Below are positions 34,905 through 43,716 of a DNA stretch of 64,000 nucleotides, piece after piece. The DNA comes from G965220305 sp965220305 (GTDB lineage: Bacteria; Chloroflexota; Dehalococcoidia; Lucifugimonadales; UBA3495): positions 2,108,001 to 2,172,000 of the forward strand of contig OZ244817.1 in assembly GCA_965220305.1 (NCBI GenBank). Direction: 5' to 3'. Each line of letters starts with the position of its first letter. Positions within the stretch are counted from its first letter, which is position 1. A program made the position numbers and the translations under genes. The notes under the pieces were generated by a model. That model did no database searches. It was not told where the DNA came from and was given only the letters and a program-made list of their open reading frames with translations.

Positions 34905-35605
34905 ACTTTAGCTGCCCGCAGCAGCGCCTCCATAATGGTCAGGTCTTCGGGGGTGGTCACTTTCAGGTTCTCGTAGGAACCCAGGAACATCCGCACCGGG
35001 TGGCCCAGAAGTTCGACCATCGCCGCGTCGTCGGTAACGTCCTGGTGGCAGTTGCGGTGCGTCTCCAACAGCAAATCGTAGCGGAAGACCTGGGGAGTTT
35101 GGGCGGCCCAGAGGGTATCCCGGGGCGGAGTCTCGGAGACCATGTTATCGGGAGAGATTACCTTGATGGTGTCCTTGACCGGCACCCCGGCCACGGCGGC
35201 GCCGGTGTGCCGGGCCGCGTCCAGCCCCCGCTGCAGCAGGTCGAGATCGAAGCCGGGGCGCGCCCCGTCGTGGACCACCACCCAGGAGCAGGGGGCCAGG
35301 GCTTCCAGGCCGGCCCGCACCGAGTCCTGACGTCGGGCCCCGCCGGGGCAGACTCGGGAGACCTTCCGGTAGCCGCGACTTCTCACCAGGTCCCGGCCCC
35401 GCTGCTGGGAGGACTGGGCCAGTACCAGGACAATCTCGCCGACGGGCGCAAAGCTCTCAAATTTGTCCAGGCAGTGAGCTACCAGGGGAATGCCCCGCAC
35501 CTGGGCGAAGGTCTTGTCCACCCCCTCCATGCGGGAACTCATGCCAGCGGCGACCACCACCACGCCAATGCGGGAGTTGGGGAACTCGGCTTGAGGGGAG
35601 GTCAT
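34901..35605 (-). CDS. ispD: 2-C-methyl-D-erythritol 4-phosphate cytidylyltransferase
   Basis: A 234-residue enzyme of the MEP pathway. VVVVAAGMSSRMEGVDKTFA is the CTP-binding loop, GGARRQDSVRAGLEAL follows, VVVHDGARPGFD holds the central Asp, and VTDDAAMVELLG precedes the substrate loop. ENLKVTTPEDLTIMEALL is the usual C-terminus. It shares the direction of ispF but is separated from it by two unrelated genes, so the usual ispDF pair has been opened. Confidence 0.95.
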   Translation of the reverse strand: MTSPQAEFPNSRIGVVVVAAGMSSRMEGVDKTFAQVRGIPLVAHCLDKFESFAPVGEIVLVLAQSSQQRGRDLVRSRGYRKVSRVCPGGARRQDSVRAGLEALAPCSWVVVHDGARPGFDLDLLQRGLDAARHTGAAVAGVPVKDTIKVISPDNMVSETPPRDTLWAAQTPQVFRYDLLLETHRNCHQDVTDDAAMVELLGHPVRMFLGSYENLKVTTPEDLTIMEALLRAAKV

Positions 35606-35657
35606 GGGACGGGCCTCGCTCTATTGTCGGTACTCCGGCAGTCCAAGACGCACCCCC

Positions 35658-36368
35658 CTAGCCCAGCACGAAGCGTTTGTAGGCTTCGGCGTATTCCAGT
35701 CCGGCCTGCTCCCCGACGCGACTGCGCCATTGCCGCATGTACTTATCGGCGTCCTCGTCGCCCACCTGGCTCCGGTGGGCCTGCAGGGCCTTGACGGCAG
35801 CGTCCATGTGCTGGGAGACATCCACGAACTTGTCCGGGGCGTCGTGGTCCATCACCCAGACCTCGCGCACCCGGTGGGGCTCCAGACCCTCCCGCAGCAA
35901 CTCCGGGAAGGTGAGCCGGTCCCGAGCCGTGGGGAACACCGCGGAGAGAGCGGCCTCGCCGGAAGCCAAGTGGTCGGGATGCCCCAGGTAGCCGTCTTCG
36001 GCCAGGTTGCGGGTGGGGTTCATGCAAATCAGCACGTCGGGACGGTGGCGGCGAATCTCCCGGGCGATGTCGCGGCGCAGCCCCAGGGTGGGCTGCAAGG
36101 ACGAGTCCTCGTAGTCCAGGAACACCACCTGCTGCAGGCCCAAAATCTTGCCGGCGGCCTCCTGCTCCTCGCGCCGTACCCGGGCCAATTCAGCGCTGGT
36201 CATCTCCGGGTCGTCGCTGCCCTTGCTGCCGTCGGTGCACAGCACGTAGACGACTTCCCAGCCCTGGGCGCACCACCCGGCCACCGTACCGGCGCAACCC
36301 CACTCGGCATCGTCGGCGTGGGCCACCACCACCATGCCCCGGCGATACGATTCCTGGTTTTCGGACAT
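35658..36368 (-). CDS. PIG-L (LmbE-like) deacetylase
   Basis: A 236-residue PIG-L family protein. The zinc site appears as MVVVAHADDAEWGCAGTVA (His and two Asp, usually AHPDD) and the later EDGYLGHPDHLASGEAAL His. VVYVLCTDGSKGSDD is the second family motif. Members deacetylate GlcNAc-linked substrates such as those in bacillithiol and mycothiol synthesis or related sugars. GGAGG precedes ATG 36368. It lies 52 bp before ispD on the same strand. Confidence 0.88.
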   Translation of the reverse strand: MSENQESYRRGMVVVAHADDAEWGCAGTVAGWCAQGWEVVYVLCTDGSKGSDDPEMTSAELARVRREEQEAAGKILGLQQVVFLDYEDSSLQPTLGLRRDIAREIRRHRPDVLICMNPTRNLAEDGYLGHPDHLASGEAALSAVFPTARDRLTFPELLREGLEPHRVREVWVMDHDAPDKFVDVSQHMDAAVKALQAHRSQVGDEDADKYMRQWRSRVGEQAGLEYAEAYKRFVLG

Positions 36369-36615
36369 AGAATTATACCTCCGAGACGGTTGCCCACTGG
36401 CGCCAGGGAAGATTGCCGGGGACTAGTTTAGCATAAGGAGCGAGGGGCGGCCCCGTTTCTCCTCCTGCCAGCGGCACAGCAGCCATCCCCATTCCGCATG
36501 GGGCGGCGGCCTTCTTCGCAGCAGCCCGGATGGCTTTACCTGGTCATCCCCGCCCTATGCGTCGGTCAGGCCCCATGCAGTAGAATAGGGCATCCTGGTT
36601 TAGGAGAGAAGAGAG

Positions 36616-37467
36616 ATGCCGCTGTTTTTCCGCAGACGGGGTAGCGTGGCCGTGGTGGAGATATACGGGATAATCGGCGCTGCGGTGCGGGTGCCCACCT
36701 ACGCCCGACTCTTCGACTCCATCGCCCGGAATAAGAAGTACCGGGCCCTGCTGCTGGACATCGACTCTCCCGGCGGGTCGGCCACCGGATCGGACCTCCT
36801 TTACCACAGCCTCAAGCAGGTGGCCGAGACCAAGCCGGTGGTGGCCTACGTGCGGGGGATGGGGGCCTCGGGCGGATACTACCTGTGCTGCGCCGCCAGC
36901 CAGGTGGTGGCCCTGCCCACGGCGCTGGTGGGCTCGGTGGGGGTCATCTACCTGCGGCCCATTCTGGAGCAGTTGCTGGGACGGGTGGGAGTGGAATTCA
37001 CCGTGTTCAAGGGGGGCCGCCTCAAGGACATGACGGGCTTCTGGCGCAGTCCCACCGACGAAGAACGGGAAAGGTTCCAGGGGTTGGTATCGGAGATGTA
37101 CGACACCTTCGTATCGGTGGTGGCCCAGGGGCGGTCGATGGAGACCTCCCAGGTGGAGGAGTTGGCCACCGGCGAAATCTACACCGCCCGGCGGGGCAAG
37201 GACCTGGGTCTGGTGGACCACCTGGGGGACTTCAACCAGGCCCTGGCGTTGGCGGCCCAGTTGGGCGGCACCCGTCCCCGTCCCCGTCCCGCGTACCTGC
37301 GGCCCCGGGCGCCCCTGGCGCAACGCTTGATGGGGCGAAACGCCAGCCGGTACTCGGCCCTGGCGGGGCTTTCCGCCGACGTGGGGCGTCTGTTGGGCGG
37401 CGGCATCTACTACCTGGAACCGTCCCTAACCTGGGGCGAGCATTGGGGGGAGGGGTATGACTGGTGA
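36616..37467 (+). CDS. sppA: S49 family signal peptide peptidase (short SppA type)
   Basis: A 283-residue S49 serine protease. The catalytic Ser is in VRGMGASGGYYLCCAA, the oxyanion region is ALLLDIDSPGGSATGSD, and the Lys is in FKGGRLKDMTGFWRSP. The family uses a Ser/Lys dyad. GLVDHLGDFNQAL is the typical C-terminal strand. There is no N-terminal membrane anchor, unlike classical SppA, and the last 60 residues (RPRPRPAYLRPRAPLAQRL) are basic and specific to this protein. Confidence 0.86.
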   Translation: MPLFFRRRGSVAVVEIYGIIGAAVRVPTYARLFDSIARNKKYRALLLDIDSPGGSATGSDLLYHSLKQVAETKPVVAYVRGMGASGGYYLCCAASQVVALPTALVGSVGVIYLRPILEQLLGRVGVEFTVFKGGRLKDMTGFWRSPTDEERERFQGLVSEMYDTFVSVVAQGRSMETSQVEELATGEIYTARRGKDLGLVDHLGDFNQALALAAQLGGTRPRPRPAYLRPRAPLAQRLMGRNASRYSALAGLSADVGRLLGGGIYYLEPSLTWGEHWGEGYDW

Positions 37468-37497
37468 GGGTGGCAATTGCTGCGAGGGGAGAGACAC

Positions 37498-37878
37498 TCA
37501 GGCCGACAGCGTGGGCGCGCCATATATTGGAATATTGGCGTCCCTGGTAACGATGGTAAGGCCCACAGCTTGGGCCTGCGCTACTAGCATTCTATCGAAG
37601 GGGTCCCGGTGGTGCGGTGGCAGGTTTCCCGCCTGTTCCGCGTGAAACAACGTAATGCCAAGCTCAGTGAAGCCGGTCTCTTCAACCGCCGCCAACAAAT
37701 CATCCGGGGCTTGGACTTTGCCCAACGCTCGTTTGATGGCAATCTCCCAAACACTGACAGCGCTGACGAAGACCTGGTTGCGGGGGTCGGTAATGGCCCT
37801 ACGGGTGCGTTCACCCAATTCCGGGCTATCCTCCAACGCCCACAGGAGGACATGGGTATCCAGAAGCAGGCGTGGCAC
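37498..37878 (-). CDS. VapC-type PIN-domain toxin
   Basis: A 126-residue PIN protein with the typical motifs: LLLDTHVLLWALEDSP, VSVWEIAIKRALGKV, RDPFDRMLVAQAQAVG and TIVTRDANI. The four acidic positions D, E, D, D are intact. In this subfamily the nuclease cuts tRNA or other RNAs and is blocked by the upstream antitoxin. Its ATG overlaps the antitoxin stop by one base. Confidence 0.92.
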   Translation of the reverse strand: MPRLLLDTHVLLWALEDSPELGERTRRAITDPRNQVFVSAVSVWEIAIKRALGKVQAPDDLLAAVEETGFTELGITLFHAEQAGNLPPHHRDPFDRMLVAQAQAVGLTIVTRDANIPIYGAPTLSA

Positions 37879-38108
37879 TAATTGCCCTCGAAGGACTCAA
37901 TAACCTCCGGTGGGGTCTCGTCGAAGTCCGGGGCCACCCAAATCTGGCCTTTCAACAGGCCCAATTTGCGCTGGGTTCCACCCTCCCGATGAGGTATCAA
38001 GTGCAGATAGGGCTTTCCGGCTTTGGCGATTACGATTTCCTCACCTTGCCAAGCTAACTCGGCCAGCTTGGATAGTTGGGTCTTTGCCTGGTGCATATTT
38101 ACCTGCAT
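37878..38108 (-). CDS. Phd/YefM-type antitoxin
   Basis: A 76-residue antitoxin: MQVNMHQAKTQLSKLAELAW is the Phd DNA-binding beginning, EEIVIAKAGKPYLHLIPH follows and the acidic C-terminus (WVAPDFDETPPEVIESFEGN) is the part that binds the toxin. It precedes the PIN toxin gene with a one-base overlap. It should autoregulate the pair; an AT-rich stretch upstream (38110-38155) may hold the operator. Confidence 0.9.
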   Translation of the reverse strand: MQVNMHQAKTQLSKLAELAWQGEEIVIAKAGKPYLHLIPHREGGTQRKLGLLKGQIWVAPDFDETPPEVIESFEGN

Positions 38109-38202
38109 TGCAACATCCTATTAGTTTAGTGTAGCTTAGCTAAATACAATCTATGTGTTCTGCGAAGGTTTGTCAACTCTCAAGACGGGACAGTAGATTT
38201 GA

Positions 38203-38646
38203 CTATCGGGAGGGAGCGCGCCAGAGATGCGAGCCGGTGGCCAGGGAGACCGCCACGTACACCGGATGAAAAAACGGCCACATGCCCAGGTGGATAAGTA
38301 GGACTGCTTCCGGCTCGTTGGGGAACCAGAAGGCGAGCCAGTTCCAGAAGAACAGGATGGTTAACGCGATGGAAGCGTAGAAGGTTACGTTGACTTCCAA
38401 GTAGTCGCGCATGTACCCCCGAGTGAGGGGTACATCTCCATCGTCAGCCGCCAGAGCGCGCTTGCGGATAGAATTCACCACCAGCAGCAGGGGCACCGCC
38501 ACCGCCATGAACCAGTTAATAATTAGCCAGACCGGGTATTCGGTAGAACCCGGGGGGTGATAGACCGCCGTAATCATCAGGTTCACGGCCACCACCAAGG
38601 CCAGACCAACGATGAAGGCCGCCAACAGCCTTTTTAGTATGTCCAT
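38203..38646 (-). CDS. Small multi-pass membrane protein
   Basis: A 147-residue protein with about four membrane helices: residues 8-28 (AAFIVGLALVVAVNLMITAV), 40-58 (VWLIINWFMAVAVPLLLVV), 87-107 (VTFYASIALTILFFWNWLAF), and 113-135 (EAVLLIHLGMWPFFHPVYVA). I do not recognise the family. It is probably transcribed alone, between the VapBC-like pair and mazG. Confidence 0.6.
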   Translation of the reverse strand: MDILKRLLAAFIVGLALVVAVNLMITAVYHPPGSTEYPVWLIINWFMAVAVPLLLVVNSIRKRALAADDGDVPLTRGYMRDYLEVNVTFYASIALTILFFWNWLAFWFPNEPEAVLLIHLGMWPFFHPVYVAVSLATGSHLWRAPSR

Positions 38647-38714
38647 AGCCGCTTCCCCTTTTTATGTGGACGCCGGATACAAGCCTCACCATCCAGTTCA
38701 TCCAGGATTGATGG

Positions 38715-39518
38715 CTACCCCACCACCCCCTTGGCTTCCTGCCATAGCTCTTCCTTCTCGTCCAGAGGCAGTTGGTCGAAGTCCTGGCCCCGCTGCCGGG
38801 CCAGTTCCTCCATCATCAGGTAGCGTTGCTGGAAGCGTTGGTTGGCCTGGCGCAGGGCGTCCTCGGCGTGGATGCCCTGCCAGCGCGACAGGTTGACCAG
38901 CATCATAATCAGGTCCCCCACCTCGTGGGTCTTCTCCTCTTCGGTGACGGCCTGGCGCAGCTCCTCCACCTCCTCCAACACCTTGTCCAGCACACCGGAG
39001 ATGTCGTCCCACTCGAAACCCACCCGGGATACCCGGTCCTGCATCAACTGGGCGTAGGTCAGGGCGGGCAGGTCCTTGGGAATTCCCTCCACCGGCGATT
39101 TGCGTTCCCCCGCCTGTTCCCGCTCGGCCTGCTTAATCTGCTCCCAGTTGCGCTCCACCTCCCGGGCGTCGGCGACCTGGGCATCGCCGAAGACGTGGGG
39201 GTGACGCCGCACCAGCTTGCGGTTGACGCTGGCGAGCACGTCGGCCAACTCGAACTCACCCTCTTCCCGGGCGATGTCGGCGTGGAAGGCTATTTGCACC
39301 AGCAGGTCGCCCAGCTCTTCCGCCAGGAGTTTCGGCTCCCCCCGGTCGATGGCTTCCAGCACCTCGTAGCACTCTTCCAGCAGGTTTCGCTTCAGGGATT
39401 GGTGGGTCTGCTCCCGGTCCCAGGGGCAGCCTCCGGGAGCCCGCAGGCGGGCCACGATGTCCACCAGGGTCTGAAACCGGCCCAATTCGCTCTCGGGAAT
39501 CTCATCTCTGCTATTCAT
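38715..39518 (-). CDS. mazG: MazG nucleoside triphosphate pyrophosphohydrolase
   Basis: A 267-residue two-domain MazG. Motifs GGCPWDREQTHQSLKRNLLE and ECYEVLEAIDRGEPKLLAEE with the EExxE and EExxD Mg2+ sites of the first all-alpha domain; a second domain has EEVEELRQAVTEEEK and HEVGDLIMMLVNLSRW. It removes house-cleaning NTPs. The start is ATG 39518; the upstream frame to 39593 has no conserved sequence. Confidence 0.93.
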   Translation of the reverse strand: MNSRDEIPESELGRFQTLVDIVARLRAPGGCPWDREQTHQSLKRNLLEECYEVLEAIDRGEPKLLAEELGDLLVQIAFHADIAREEGEFELADVLASVNRKLVRRHPHVFGDAQVADAREVERNWEQIKQAEREQAGERKSPVEGIPKDLPALTYAQLMQDRVSRVGFEWDDISGVLDKVLEEVEELRQAVTEEEKTHEVGDLIMMLVNLSRWQGIHAEDALRQANQRFQQRYLMMEELARQRGQDFDQLPLDEKEELWQEAKGVVG

Positions 39519-39613
39519 GCCCGAATTATAGGGCGCGGAGCAGTTGCCCAACAAGTTGGCGCGGTGTAACGTAGCTGGGGCCCGATTTCCCACAGACCCG
39601 GAGGGCAGGAATT

Positions 39614-40432
39614 ATGGAAGACCAACCCACCCCGGCCAAAACCCCGTTGGGCAGCCCCCTGGGGTCGCTGGGCTTCATGATGCTGGTGGAGGGCCTGGTC
39701 CCGCTGCTGTTTGTCCTTGCCATACCCGTGTTTCTGATAAGCGGCAGCGTCGCCTGGGCGGTGAACGATCCCGGGCTGTACCAGCGGGGGTTTGAACGCT
39801 ACGACATTGCCCAGCGCACCGGAATCACCGACGCCGACCTGCGCCAGGCGGGGGCCGACCTGCGGCATTACTTCAACTCGGGAGAGGAGCCTCTGGAGTT
39901 GCGCGCCCGGGTCTACGGGGTGGAGCGGGAGATATTCAACCAGCGGGAAGTGGCCCACATGCGGGACGTGAAGGGGCTGGTACGGAAGGTGTACTTGGCG
40001 GGCGCATTGGCTCTGGCCAGTATGTTGGCCGTGATGCTGGCGGGACTGTGGTGGTACCGGGGAGTTTACCGCCGCCGCCTGGCCCGCTTCAGCCTGTGGG
40101 GGAGCGCCGGTACCCTGGCCCTGGTGCTGACCCTGGCGCTGACCGCCGTGGCGGCTTTCGACGCCCTGTTCCTGGCCTTCCACCTGGTCAGCTTCTCCAA
40201 CGACCTGTGGCGGCTGGACCCCCGCACCGACTACCTGTTAATCATGTTTCCCCAGGGCTTCTGGTTCGACGCCACCCTGCGGGTAGGCCAGACTACCATA
40301 GCCGGGGCGCTGGTCATTGCCATCCTCTCCGGCGGCTATCTGTGGTACAGAGGCCGGAAGGAGATGGAAATGTTACGCGCCCGCAGCCGACAGGAGCCGG
40401 GTAAGGACGAAGAGCCGCCGGGCTGGGGCTAA
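39614..40432 (+). CDS. Lit/DUF1461 (TIGR01906) family integral membrane protein
   Basis: A 272-residue protein with five likely membrane segments. The family pattern is clear: an outer loop with LRHYFNSGEEPLEL, then FNQREVAHMRDVKGLVRKV (the E-x-x-H-M-x-DVK motif), and FHLVSFSNDLWRLDPRTDYL with the ND and DP residues, then FPQGFWFD. DUF1461 includes Lit, a lipoprotein intramolecular acyltransferase in Firmicutes; whether this protein has that activity is unknown. Chloroflexota-type envelopes could use it. Confidence 0.8.
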   Translation: MEDQPTPAKTPLGSPLGSLGFMMLVEGLVPLLFVLAIPVFLISGSVAWAVNDPGLYQRGFERYDIAQRTGITDADLRQAGADLRHYFNSGEEPLELRARVYGVEREIFNQREVAHMRDVKGLVRKVYLAGALALASMLAVMLAGLWWYRGVYRRRLARFSLWGSAGTLALVLTLALTAVAAFDALFLAFHLVSFSNDLWRLDPRTDYLLIMFPQGFWFDATLRVGQTTIAGALVIAILSGGYLWYRGRKEMEMLRARSRQEPGKDEEPPGWG

Positions 40433-40659
40433 TGGCCGCAGCCGCAGCCTCCGCCGCAGCACCCACCGCCGCCCATGGGAGGCATGGGGTTGAAATCGTT
40501 GAAGCTGGGATCGCCGCCCTTGGAGACGGCGGCAAATACGGAGATGGCCCGGCGGGCGGGCTGCTCGCAGACCGGGCAGTCGGCGCCGGTGGCGCTCATG
40601 GGCTGCAGGCGGTCAAACTTGTGGTCGCAGGTAGAGCAGTGGTATTCGTACAGCGGCAT
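40429..40659 (-). CDS. FmdB-type zinc-ribbon protein
   Basis: A 76-residue protein beginning MPLYEYHCSTCDHKFDRLQPM and continuing DCPVCEQPARRAISVFAAVSK; four Cys (CSTC, CPVC) make the FmdB ribbon. The tail is Gly/Cys-rich (GGGGCCGGGCGCGH), giving a further cluster of metal ligands. FmdB regulates amidase genes in one bacterium, but the family is broad. It is convergent with the DUF1461 gene, overlapping by four bases. Confidence 0.85.
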   Translation of the reverse strand: MPLYEYHCSTCDHKFDRLQPMSATGADCPVCEQPARRAISVFAAVSKGGDPSFNDFNPMPPMGGGGCCGGGCGCGH

Positions 40660-40845
40660 GGAAACACCTTCCCCCAGTAGTCTTTGGCCGGGCCCCTGGC
40701 TGGGGTGAGGCCCCGGCGAGTTACCCTGACTTTACCCGACGGGGAGAGCCAGCGTCAAGGGCTGCCGGGTCTTTCACCGGGTCTTTCGATTGTCACTGTG
40801 AGCGTAGCGAATGGTCTAGTGTCCCCGGACAGCGCAAGGCCCCCA

Positions 40846-40878
40846 CCCCTGGATTCCCGCCTTCGCGGGAATGACGGT
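40846..40878. repeat. Intergenic palindrome, family A
   Basis: CCCCTGGATTCCCGC and GCGGGAATGACGGT flank CTTC. Confidence 0.75.
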
Positions 40879-41013
40879 AGGGGCGCCTGCCTGAAAGCGC
40901 ACCTGGGCCCTTCGCCGGGTCTTTCAAGAGTCACTGCTTGGGCAGACATCCGCTCACCCTGAGCTCGTCGAAGGGCCGGTCCGTGGTTAGATAAATTGAT
41001 GATGAGAAGGGTG

Positions 41014-41035
41014 GGGGCGCACGTCTATGCGCCCC
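41014..41035. repeat. Intergenic palindrome, family D
   Basis: GGGGCGCA and TGCGCCCC arms around CGTCTA. Confidence 0.7.
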
Positions 41036-41255
41036 TACGGATTTCTGCTCCCCTGGGGGGGCCTCCCTAGCAGGGCCCCACCTCCGTCCCTCTCCCGAGG
41101 TTTCCCGGGAGGCTTGATGCACCTGTCCGGGGGCCTGCGCCGCCCTTGACAATTTCCCCTCGCAGGTGGCAGACTGGCCTAGCTGCCAAGGGGGTTATGT
41201 GGTAGGCCCCGGCCTTTGGCAGTTGAGTTATGACTTTATCTGGAGGAGGCAACTG

Positions 41256-41462
41256 ATGGCAGACGTAAAGATTGAAGTGCGGGCCAACGGCCCCAACCGC
41301 GTAATGGGCCCCATCGAAATAGTGGACCAGTCCGGCAACTCCTACACCATCCCCGAAGGGCAGTGGGTTTCCCTGTGCCGCTGCGGCACGTCGAACAGCA
41401 AGCCCTACTGCGACGGCTCCCACCGGGACTGCGGTTTTGAGGCTCCCAGCGAGGCTTCCTAG
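41256..41462 (+). CDS. CDGSH-type iron-sulfur protein
   Basis: A 68-residue protein with the CDGSH motif: LCRCGTSNSKPYCDGSHRD, giving the three Cys and one His that ligate a 2Fe-2S cluster. The N-terminus is a short beta segment (VKIEVRANGPNRVMG). Length suits a single-domain bacterial member. GGAGGAGG precedes ATG 41256. It carries electrons or clusters; the partner is unknown. Confidence 0.9.
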   Translation: MADVKIEVRANGPNRVMGPIEIVDQSGNSYTIPEGQWVSLCRCGTSNSKPYCDGSHRDCGFEAPSEAS

Positions 41463-41509
41463 GCATATTGAAATAGACTTCACTTCTGATAAATAGCTCA
41501 GAAGCGTAA

Positions 41510-41544
41510 GACCGGGGCGGGTGGTGAAATCACCCGCCCCGGTC
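41510..41544 (+). terminator. Strong intrinsic terminator of the CDGSH gene
   Basis: GACCGGGGCGGGTG and CACCCGCCCCGGTC form a perfect 14-bp stem with loop GTGAAAT, followed by TTTGTG, 47 nt downstream of the stop. Confidence 0.85.
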
Positions 41545-41711
41545 TTTGTGTTCCGGCCCCGCCGGGGCTGCCCGCGCCGCGGGAGTAGCCGGGGCAACTC
41601 CCGCCGGTAGGCGGCCCCTTCAGGCGTGCCGCAGCGCAAGACCCCTGCTGGACTGCCCCCGTTTAGAGAACCCACCCCCGCGGGGGCAGCAGCAGATAGA
41701 TGTAGTCCCGG

Positions 41712-42782
41712 TTAAGCGCCCCGGTATATCTGCCTGATGCTCCGCACTCCGGCTATCCGCTCCTCGGCCAGCCGGTCGGCGGCCAGGGAAGTGGGAATCT
41801 CCTCCCGCTTGGACGTTTCAATCACCCGGGTCATAATCTCGTAGATGCGCTCCGTCTTCTCCCGGGCCCGTTCCGGGCTGTAGGGCGCGCCGATTTCCGC
41901 GGCGACGTTGATGATGCCCCCGGCGTTGATAACGTAGTCCGGGGCATACAGGATGCCCCGCCGGTGCAACTCCTCCCCATCCTCCTCGGTGAGCAACTGG
42001 TTGTTGGCCCCGCCGGCCACGACGCGCGCCTTGAGTCGGGGGATGTTGGTGGGGTTGATGACGCCGCCCAGGGCGCAGGGCGAGAAGATGTCGCTCTCCA
42101 CGTCGTAGATCGCCTCGGGCTCCACCACCTTGATGCCCATGCCCCGGGCCTTGTCCCGGGCGCTCTCGTAAATATCGGTAGCCACCACCTGGGCATCCTC
42201 CTTCAGCAGGTGGTGGGCGGTGTTGAAGGCCACCTTGCCGAACCCCTGCAGGGCAATCTTCTTCCCCTGCAGGGAGTCGGACCCCCACACCTCCCGGGCG
42301 CAGGCCTTCATGCCCACGTAAACGCCCAGCCCGGTCATAAGCGAGGTATCGCCGCTGCCGCCGACGGTGGTGGGCAGTCCCACCACGTGGCCCGTCTCCT
42401 GGCGGATGTACTCCAGGTCCCTCCCGGTGCTTCCCACGTCGGTGGTGGTGAGGTAGCGCCCGCCCAGGGTGTCGACGAAACGACCGTAGGCCCGCATCAG
42501 GGCTTCCGTCTTCTGGGTGTGGGAATCGGCGATAATCACGCCCTTGCCGCCCCCCAGGGGGAGGTCCGACACCGCCGACTTATAGGTCATGGCGCGGGAC
42601 AACCGCAGGGCGTCCTGGATGGCTTCTTCTTCGGTCTCGTAGGGCCAGACCCGGGTGCCGCCGCAGGCCGGCCCCAGGGTGGTGTCGTGGATGGCGATGA
42701 TGGCCTTGAGCCCCACGTCGGGGTCGGCGTACATCAGCAGTTGTTCGTACCCGTACCGGCCCAGGTAGTCTAGCAGTTGCAT
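41712..42782 (-). CDS. Leucine/valine-type amino-acid dehydrogenase
   Basis: A 356-residue Glu/Leu/Phe/Val dehydrogenase. The catalytic Lys is in PLGGGKGVIIADSH; GPACGGTRVWPYETEEEA is the substrate-site segment typical of Leu/Val enzymes; the NAD fold has IALQGFGKVAFNTAHHL. It deaminates a branched-chain or aromatic L-amino acid to its 2-oxo acid and NH3, linking to the 2-oxo-acid decarboxylase chemistry elsewhere in the window. GGAGG precedes ATG 42782. Substrate choice is inferred. Confidence 0.9.
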   Translation of the reverse strand: MQLLDYLGRYGYEQLLMYADPDVGLKAIIAIHDTTLGPACGGTRVWPYETEEEAIQDALRLSRAMTYKSAVSDLPLGGGKGVIIADSHTQKTEALMRAYGRFVDTLGGRYLTTTDVGSTGRDLEYIRQETGHVVGLPTTVGGSGDTSLMTGLGVYVGMKACAREVWGSDSLQGKKIALQGFGKVAFNTAHHLLKEDAQVVATDIYESARDKARGMGIKVVEPEAIYDVESDIFSPCALGGVINPTNIPRLKARVVAGGANNQLLTEEDGEELHRRGILYAPDYVINAGGIINVAAEIGAPYSPERAREKTERIYEIMTRVIETSKREEIPTSLAADRLAEERIAGVRSIRQIYRGA

Positions 42783-43119
42783 TGACGCCTCCTTTTCCTA
42801 CAGACCTCCCGGCCAGCGGCGCTGGCTCAGGGAGTATCATAGGGTAATATAATAGTTATCAATACAGTGTATATTATACGCCTCCATGTTGCTAAAGGAA
42901 ATGATTGCTAAGTCCAATAATAGGGTAAATTGGCGGGCCTTGCCAAACCTGGGCGGCCCTTCTTCCTACCCACCGTCATTCCCGCGCAGGCGGGAATGAC
43001 GGTGGGGTGCGGCCCTGGCGCAGTTGCCGGAGGTTGCGCATAGCGTAGGAAAATGGGGTATAATCAGCAGCAAGCGACCAAGGGTCGCCAGCCACCCGAT
43101 ATTTGAGGAGGTAGAACCG
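42783..43119. other. Divergent intergenic region
   Basis: It is AT-rich near 42840-42880, which probably holds promoters for the dehydrogenase and the 147-residue gene, and contains a perfect palindrome at 42970-43005. I see no other gene. Confidence 0.5.
42970..43005. repeat. Perfect intergenic palindrome, family A
   Basis: CCACCGTCATTCCCG and CGGGAATGACGGTGG are exact complements (15 bp) around CGCAGG. Confidence 0.85.
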
Positions 43120-43563
43120 ATGGCACAGCAGGAAATGCACGCGCAAATGGGGGGATCATCTCACGGCTCTGAAGAGCTAATCTCCGCCGGAGCAGTAACC
43201 TTCGGCCTGCAGTACCGTACCGAGGTGGGAGAAGCCAACGACGAGGGCATTTGCATCCACGTCTACGGCAACGACCTGGCCAGCGATGACAAGGAGTTGC
43301 TGCGGTTTGACTGCTTCCGCATGGCGCCCCACTACCACTATCGCAACGCCACCTCCCGGCAGAATGAACGCTTGATGCTGGACTTCACCGCCGAGGGCGA
43401 CTCCCTGTCCTGGACCCTGGATAAGATTAGGAACCGGCTGCCCATCATGCTGCTGCGCTGCGGCGTCGATGACATCGCCCGCAACGTGGACCAGCGCGAC
43501 ATTAACGTTGCCATGCCCAAGATCGTTGCCTGGGCCGAGACCAAGACCTACAACCGGTCCTAA
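43120..43563 (+). CDS. Conserved-looking protein of unknown function
   Basis: A 147-residue soluble protein. It has a His-rich patch MAPHYHYRNATSRQNERL, a C-terminal helix LSWTLDKIRNRLPIMLLRCG, and no membrane segment. I do not recognise the family. ATG 43120 has GAGGAGG upstream; the frame is open before it but lacks a site. A strong hairpin follows at 43631. It may be co-regulated with nothing else, as both flanks are intergenic. Confidence 0.65.
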   Translation: MAQQEMHAQMGGSSHGSEELISAGAVTFGLQYRTEVGEANDEGICIHVYGNDLASDDKELLRFDCFRMAPHYHYRNATSRQNERLMLDFTAEGDSLSWTLDKIRNRLPIMLLRCGVDDIARNVDQRDINVAMPKIVAWAETKTYNRS

Positions 43564-43630
43564 CCTTCCCAGGGGGCGACCCTCCGGCATACCGGCGGGA
43601 CTGGGATGCGGAGGATAGCGCCAGACGGAT

Positions 43631-43662
43631 GGAGGGCCTCGGGGGATTCTCCGAGGCCCTCC
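43631..43662 (+). terminator. Intrinsic terminator after the 147-residue gene
   Basis: GGAGGGCCTCGG and CCGAGGCCCTCC form a 12-bp stem around an 8-nt loop, then GCATTGTTTG. Confidence 0.75.
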
Positions 43663-43716
43663 GCATTGTTTGGCCCACCGGAATAGGGCCGATAGACCAG
43701 ACTCCAGGAGGTGAAA

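Larger units (their letters stand above)
40660..41255. other. Repeat-rich intergenic region
   Basis: It contains a family A palindrome (40846-40878), a family B sequence CACCCTGAGCTCGTCGAAG at about 40956-40974, two GGGTCTTTC direct repeats (about 40769 and 40917) and a family D palindrome (41014-41035). No gene is visible. Confidence 0.6.

Noticed and set aside
41546..41737. 63-residue ORF after the CDGSH terminator
   Set aside because: Begins in low-complexity GC-rich sequence, no ribosome binding site or family match, and overlaps the end of the leucine-type dehydrogenase gene.
42840..42880. Promoter of the leucine-type dehydrogenase gene
   Set aside because: TTGATA has no good -10 box at the proper distance; too weak to list as a feature.
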